Made by a program: the position numbers and the translations under genes | Notes under the pieces: model-generated | What the model was told of the DNA's origin: nothing | The model's input: the letters and a program-made list of their open reading frames with translations, nothing else | Database searches by the model: none | Assembly (NCBI RefSeq): GCF_014931565.1 | Contig: NZ_CP063353.1 | Span: forward strand, 1,240,001 to 1,304,000 | Length of the DNA stretch: 64,000 nucleotides | Direction of reading: 5' to 3' | From: Clostridium sp. 'deep sea' | Lineage (GTDB): Bacteria > Bacillota > UBA994 > PWPR01 | In this document: positions 61,001 to 64,000 of the stretch, one piece after another | How positions within the stretch are numbered: the stretch's first letter is position 1 | Layout of the letters: every line of letters starts with the position of its first letter

Positions 61001-64000
61001 GGGTGCCATTATCTCCTGTTAAGGTACAGCTTATATTACTATTCGCTATTAAGCTCTCATCATTGGATATTGCAGACAGCATTAGATTATTTAAAGGTGT
61101 ATCTACATCTTCAACCTTAACTTTAAATTCAACAGGAGTATTTTTAAGTGTACTGATTGAAGTATTAATACCACTAGACTTAACCCAATTAGCACCATGG
61201 ACTGTTGCATTGCTAAAGCTACTTGCACTAACGCTGTTAAATAATTTATTAGCAACTCCTTCATCAACTTTATAATAAGCAATTAAGCCTAACTCATTTC
61301 CACTCAGCTCTTTATTTAAGTTTTCATTAATCTGTTTTTCATTTAGTGCTCTATCCCAAATTCTAATATCTTTTAAATACCCTTTAAATAAATCATCAAC
61401 TGCCCAATTACTTTTACCAAAGTAATTATTGTTTCGCACTTCATTTAGTTTTATTGCTAATGCACCACTTTGTTTTAAAACACCATTAACGTAAATATAA
61501 CCAGTATTTTTTAAATGATTATATACAAAAGCTGTCCTAGTCCATTCATTTAAAGGCATAATTTCTGATACTACTTTACTATTATTCGAATCAATATATG
61601 ATTCGAATATTAACCTTTTATTAAGACCTTCCATTCCTGCCCAAATATTCAGTCCGGGTTCACCATTACCAAAGTCAAAAAGTCTACTCCAATTTTGATG
61701 GGCAAGCCATTTTGAGGAAATTTCAATTGTAAATGAATCAGGCATAATTATTGCATCTATTTGAGCATAATCCTCACCGTCTTCATTGAACTTATTTCCA
61801 TCAAAATATAATAACTTTGTTTGAGATAAATCATTTAAGAGAGGTGCATCATTAACTGGGGTTATTTCAGCATACAATTGAAGTTCATTTACGCTAAATC
61901 CTGTATTTATCCCATTAATTGTTGTATCTGCTTTTTTAAATGCTGTTCCACTTCTAAGGTCCCAGCCCCGCATTTTAAGATAAGCATCACCATTCCAATT
62001 ATCATTAGGTATGAAAATAAGCTTAACGTTATCTGGTAATAAAAACGCATTGTTTTCACTAACATCAGTAATAGAATACCAGTATCCGTCTTTTAAATAT
62101 TGAACTAATCCGTTATTATTTACAGAGGTAATTGCAACACCTTTAGTGCCATTTGGATAGTCAATTCTATCCTTAACTATCTCAGATATTAGTAATCCAT
62201 CTCTATCACTAAAGTCTTCTTTTTTTGTATAAAGAAGCTCTGGGGTAGATTTTAAAACTACAGGTGGACCATTATCTATCTCATCATCAACTATTGTAAG
62301 TGTAGCTGATTTTATGCCACATACCGCACCACCATAGATATTTTTTAGGTTAATAGAAATGGTTTCATTACATTCAATAATACTATCATCGTTAATATTT
62401 ACAATGAAATTCTTTGTTGATTCTCCTACATTAAATATTAGTTCATTACCAGTAACACTAAAGTCATCACTATCTGCTGTAATTCCAGCTACCTCACAGA
62501 TAACTTTTGTTGTTTTATTCATTCCACCTGTTTTATTCACTATTACATTAATTGAGTTATTTTCATTTACACTAAATGTATTACTACTTAAACTTACAAC
62601 TCCATCTTGATCACCAAAAACATTAAATCTAAATATCTCAGTTACAGTATTAACATCATCTTGTACTTCAATTGTTATATTAGCTGATCCCACTTCATCT
62701 GTATTGGGTGTAAGAGCTATTTTTTTTGCTGAACCAGTTCCACTTACTAGTATATTTTTATTAGATATTAAACTCTCATTATCTGATGTAACAGCCACTT
62801 GGATGTTTTCCATATTAGTATCACAATCAAAAATATCTATATCTATACTTATTGGGGTATTTTTTAAAGTACTAACTGGAAAATCAGCTTTATTATAATC
62901 CTGCCAACTAGCACATCCACTAATACTTGCTGTTGAACTAAAGCCTGCAGAACTATTACATACTAGGTTATTAGCAGTATTTCCACTTTCTTCATTTAAG
63001 GGATAGTAAGCCAATAATCCTTGTTCTGCACCTGTAAGGTTATTATGCATCTCATTAACTATCTGTTTGGCACTTTTGGCATAGTTCCAAACTCTAACAT
63101 CTTTCATATATCCATTAAATAATGAATCTGTGCTCCAGTTACTTCTACCTAGATAGTTTGTAGTACGTTCAATATTTGGTTTTATATGACCTTCCCCTTC
63201 AATCATCAATTGGCCATTCCAATAAATTAACATTTTTTTTGTATTGTCATCATATATGAATGCAGTATGTATCCATTCATTGTCTGGAATAAATTGTGTT
63301 GTGGTTATATCTTTTATTTCATTATCTTTGCGTATTTGAAATAAATTTTTAGTAGTATTACCACTAACTGAAGCTAGAATATTATTATTTTCAGTGCCAA
63401 TACCAAAATCAAAGAATCTCCTCCAATTATCTCTGGCACTCCATTTGGTCCACATCTCTATGGTAAATGAATTACTTAAGGTCATAGAACCAATATCTAT
63501 GTAATCATCTCCATCAAACTTAAGTATTTTATGACTATTGCTATATGTTATTATAGGTGGATTAGGATAGCCAGTAATATTTACATCTACTGAATCAATC
63601 CAATCAACATCAATAATATTTAAAAAACTATCGCCATATTCAACTATATAACCACCCATATTGCCTATTTGCTGATGTGGAAAATCATTCCATGTACCCT
63701 TCATTTCTTCATGAAAGATGCCATCCCAATATCCTGAATGCATATGAAGATAATCTTCATTATTACCATGGTTATTAGGCTCAACTCCAGCATTCCAGTT
63801 ATTGTACATATTATTTACTGTAATTCCTCCTACTTTTGAGCCTAATCCACTCCAAAACTGAGTATTTTCACTTGTAATTGGGCTAGTAACCCACTTCCAT
63901 TCGCCTTCTTGATTATTGTCTTCAGCTCCTAGCCAGCCATTAGCTTCACATTTACTAGCAACAAACTCATTTTCTTCTTGTGAAGTAATTACTGCTAAAT
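58035..64000 (-). CDS. Giant modular cell-surface protein with SLH domains (N-terminus outside window)
   Basis: The frame is open to the window edge, giving at least 1,987 codons; the start lies beyond 64000. In order: a C-type lectin-like domain (LAVITSQEENEFV...WNAGVEPNN...EDYLHMH), two LamG/concanavalin-type domains (about window residues 115-275 and 740-900), Calx-beta repeats at several points (SxNENxxIxxxV...DDE), a cadherin-like tandem (NQTVTITKNTTYNGTLTGIDADNDSLTF), SdrD/carboxypeptidase-like repeats, a DUF11-type repeat, and three C-terminal SLH domains (MGYEDKTVRPDQYITRAEMISL, and two more) that hold it on the wall. It is probably an adhesin or scaffold. The stop codon is inside the terminator. 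Confidence 0.9.
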   Translation of the reverse strand, partial: LAVITSQEENEFVASKCEANGWLGAEDNNQEGEWKWVTSPITSENTQFWSGLGSKVGGITVNNMYNNWNAGVEPNNHGNNEDYLHMHSGYWDGIFHEEMKGTWNDFPHQQIGNMGGYIVEYGDSFLNIIDVDWIDSVDVNITGYPNPPIITYSNSHKILKFDGDDYIDIGSMTLSNSFTIEMWTKWSARDNWRRFFDFGIGTENNNILASVSGNTTKNLFQIRKDNEIKDITTTQFIPDNEWIHTAFIYDDNTKKMLIYWNGQLMIEGEGHIKPNIERTTNYLGRSNWSTDSLFNGYMKDVRVWNYAKSAKQIVNEMHNNLTGAEQGLLAYYPLNEESGNTANNLVCNSSAGFSSTASISGCASWQDYNKADFPVSTLKNTPISIDIDIFDCDTNMENIQVAVTSDNESLISNKNILVSGTGSAKKIALTPNTDEVGSANITIEVQDDVNTVTEIFRFNVFGDQDGVVSLSSNTFSVNENNSINVIVNKTGGMNKTTKVICEVAGITADSDDFSVTGNELIFNVGESTKNFIVNINDDSIIECNETISINLKNIYGGAVCGIKSATLTIVDDEIDNGPPVVLKSTPELLYTKKEDFSDRDGLLISEIVKDRIDYPNGTKGVAITSVNNNGLVQYLKDGYWYSITDVSENNAFLLPDNVKLIFIPNDNWNGDAYLKMRGWDLRSGTAFKKADTTINGINTGFSVNELQLYAEITPVNDAPLLNDLSQTKLLYFDGNKFNEDGEDYAQIDAIIMPDSFTIEISSKWLAHQNWSRLFDFGNGEPGLNIWAGMEGLNKRLIFESYIDSNNSKVVSEIMPLNEWTRTAFVYNHLKNTGYIYVNGVLKQSGALAIKLNEVRNNNYFGKSNWAVDDLFKGYLKDIRIWDRALNEKQINENLNKELSGNELGLIAYYKVDEGVANKLFNSVSASSFSNATVHGANWVKSSGINTSISTLKNTPVEFKVKVEDVDTPLNNLMLSAISNDESLIANSNISCTLTGDNGTLILNPNNNKTGSCTICVKVSDGEIEHTEKLILTVYDNENGVIGFVSSDYTINENVNELPIPIERTVGNNGVVTVNYSVTGGSAVVGSDYEALTGSINFTDGESGAKNIVLKLINDNIHEKNETVKIKLSQATGGATLLLDETTVTIQDDDSVNNTPVANNQTVTITKNTTYNGTLTGIDADNDSLTFIKVSDPTNGVVTVNSDGGFIYTANANYIGADSFKFKVNDSNEDSADATVIITVNDTAPPVNNGIISLKQATYKVTEGTAYIEVQITRTVGSDGAVSVDYTTVDESAIAGTDYTTKSGTISFSNGDSAEKIITIPITNDSVVEGSQVFKLQICNATGGASIGTSETLITIIDNDTLPDDDDEDEIKPKVKGSVRDNSTGKVKKGTKVIISKDFDGDGIVDYSYETTTDENGNYEMNVPNANEHYNITIIEIIEIDGKILEIPFTQQVNVGKISKENSEVYANKTAAGIVYAPKSSNGASILEHNELSLIVTDDSGNIINGSLNRNTGIFIADQLEEGKNYKFSVVYQLPNGQQVNLGNTTISPNNDGEICIGQILIDPFVIITDSVTEEVITGVYVKLYYADTNRNSAKGNIAGALVNLYKVDDLPPANNKNPQFSNSEGKYAFMVFPEADYYIEAFKEGYVPFTSDVISVEQDLVEYNFSMVKKDLDFTKNFYSKITINDNSSNNNEVKGTVQYQNNSTQTYQDVVITVPIPDGMEVVEVIEGEVVDGQLVWKIGNVEPNESGNVHFKIKYNGQNDYKIIKLISVISSENNGKVVNTNGAGQPFIAFSSDYLFLTQSYLMGYEDKTVRPDQYITRAEMISLFARLLGSEVRTSKENYYTDVTPENWYYNNIVIAYENGLLEIYNDDLLQPQSNVTKAELAFVIAKFLGLKKQNSNEQYFTDIKGHIAEQYINQLYRLNIFINGSTLFNPHKAITRAEAIVEINRMLHRTPITDCDSSFIDITKEHWAFGDIEAAARSLALR

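Noticed and set aside
58035-63809. ATG at 63809 as the start of the surface protein
   Set aside because: It is inside the lectin domain and the frame stays open for 63 more codons to the window edge with matching domain sequence; it has no signal peptide.

Overview
The window reads as chromosome of a low-GC, Gram-positive-type anaerobe, most likely a member of the Clostridia. Supporting signs are AT-rich sequence with strong AGGAGG-type ribosome binding sites, a T-box leader on valS, an S-layer-homology (SLH) surface protein, Bacillus/Clostridia-style lonB-lonA-engB and maf-radC-mreB-mreC orders, and a multisubunit NADH-linked [FeFe] hydrogenase. I cannot name the genus from sequence alone.

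Layout. 1-2826 (minus): maf-radC-mreB-mreC, with mreC cut by the window edge. 2827-12836: accessory stretch with a zinc alcohol dehydrogenase and TetR regulator (with a clear operator), an ion-transporter-type permease, a CPBP protease, a MerR/hydrolase pair, a BspA-type leucine-rich lipoprotein and a small ribbon-helix-helix protein. Three copies of a 65-bp palindromic repeat lie here; a fourth lies at 22.2 kb. 12937-21710 (minus): defence island with Fic protein, type I restriction-modification genes hsdM-hsdS-hsdR (hsdR frameshifted), a DUF6602 nuclease-like gene and a RhuM-like DNA-binding gene flanked by two copies of the 5' end of hsdR. 22357-23953: an IS4-family insertion sequence with 15-bp inverted repeats and a 10-bp target duplication, inserted inside a palindrome that recurs elsewhere in the window.

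24471-32742 (minus): a ten-gene hydrogenase operon. It encodes the HydABC-type [FeFe] hydrogenase plus a second, sensory-type [FeFe] hydrogenase, two DRTGG proteins, two HATPase (anti-sigma/kinase-like) proteins and a PHP phosphoesterase. This looks like an H2-evolving enzyme together with its own redox-sensing circuit. 32961-39711: a BceRS-like two-component system, a divergent AraC regulator, and an operon of a radical SAM/SPASM protein with a BceAB-type ABC transporter. An inverted repeat resembling a BceR-type site precedes the radical SAM gene.

39712-45351: small membrane proteins, an ABC-2 exporter and a decayed IS1182-family element. 45376-57790 (minus): housekeeping block folC, valS (T-box controlled), a pseudokinase-like membrane protein, oadA-like carboxyltransferase, engB, lon and lonB. 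58035-64000 (minus): a giant modular surface protein (C-type lectin, LamG, Calx-beta, cadherin-like, SLH) that runs off the window and whose stop codon sits inside its own terminator hairpin.

Several genes are broken by single-base losses in or beside short homopolymers (hsdR, the IS1182 transposase twice, possibly fic). This may reflect decay or assembly error and should be resolved before calling them pseudogenes.
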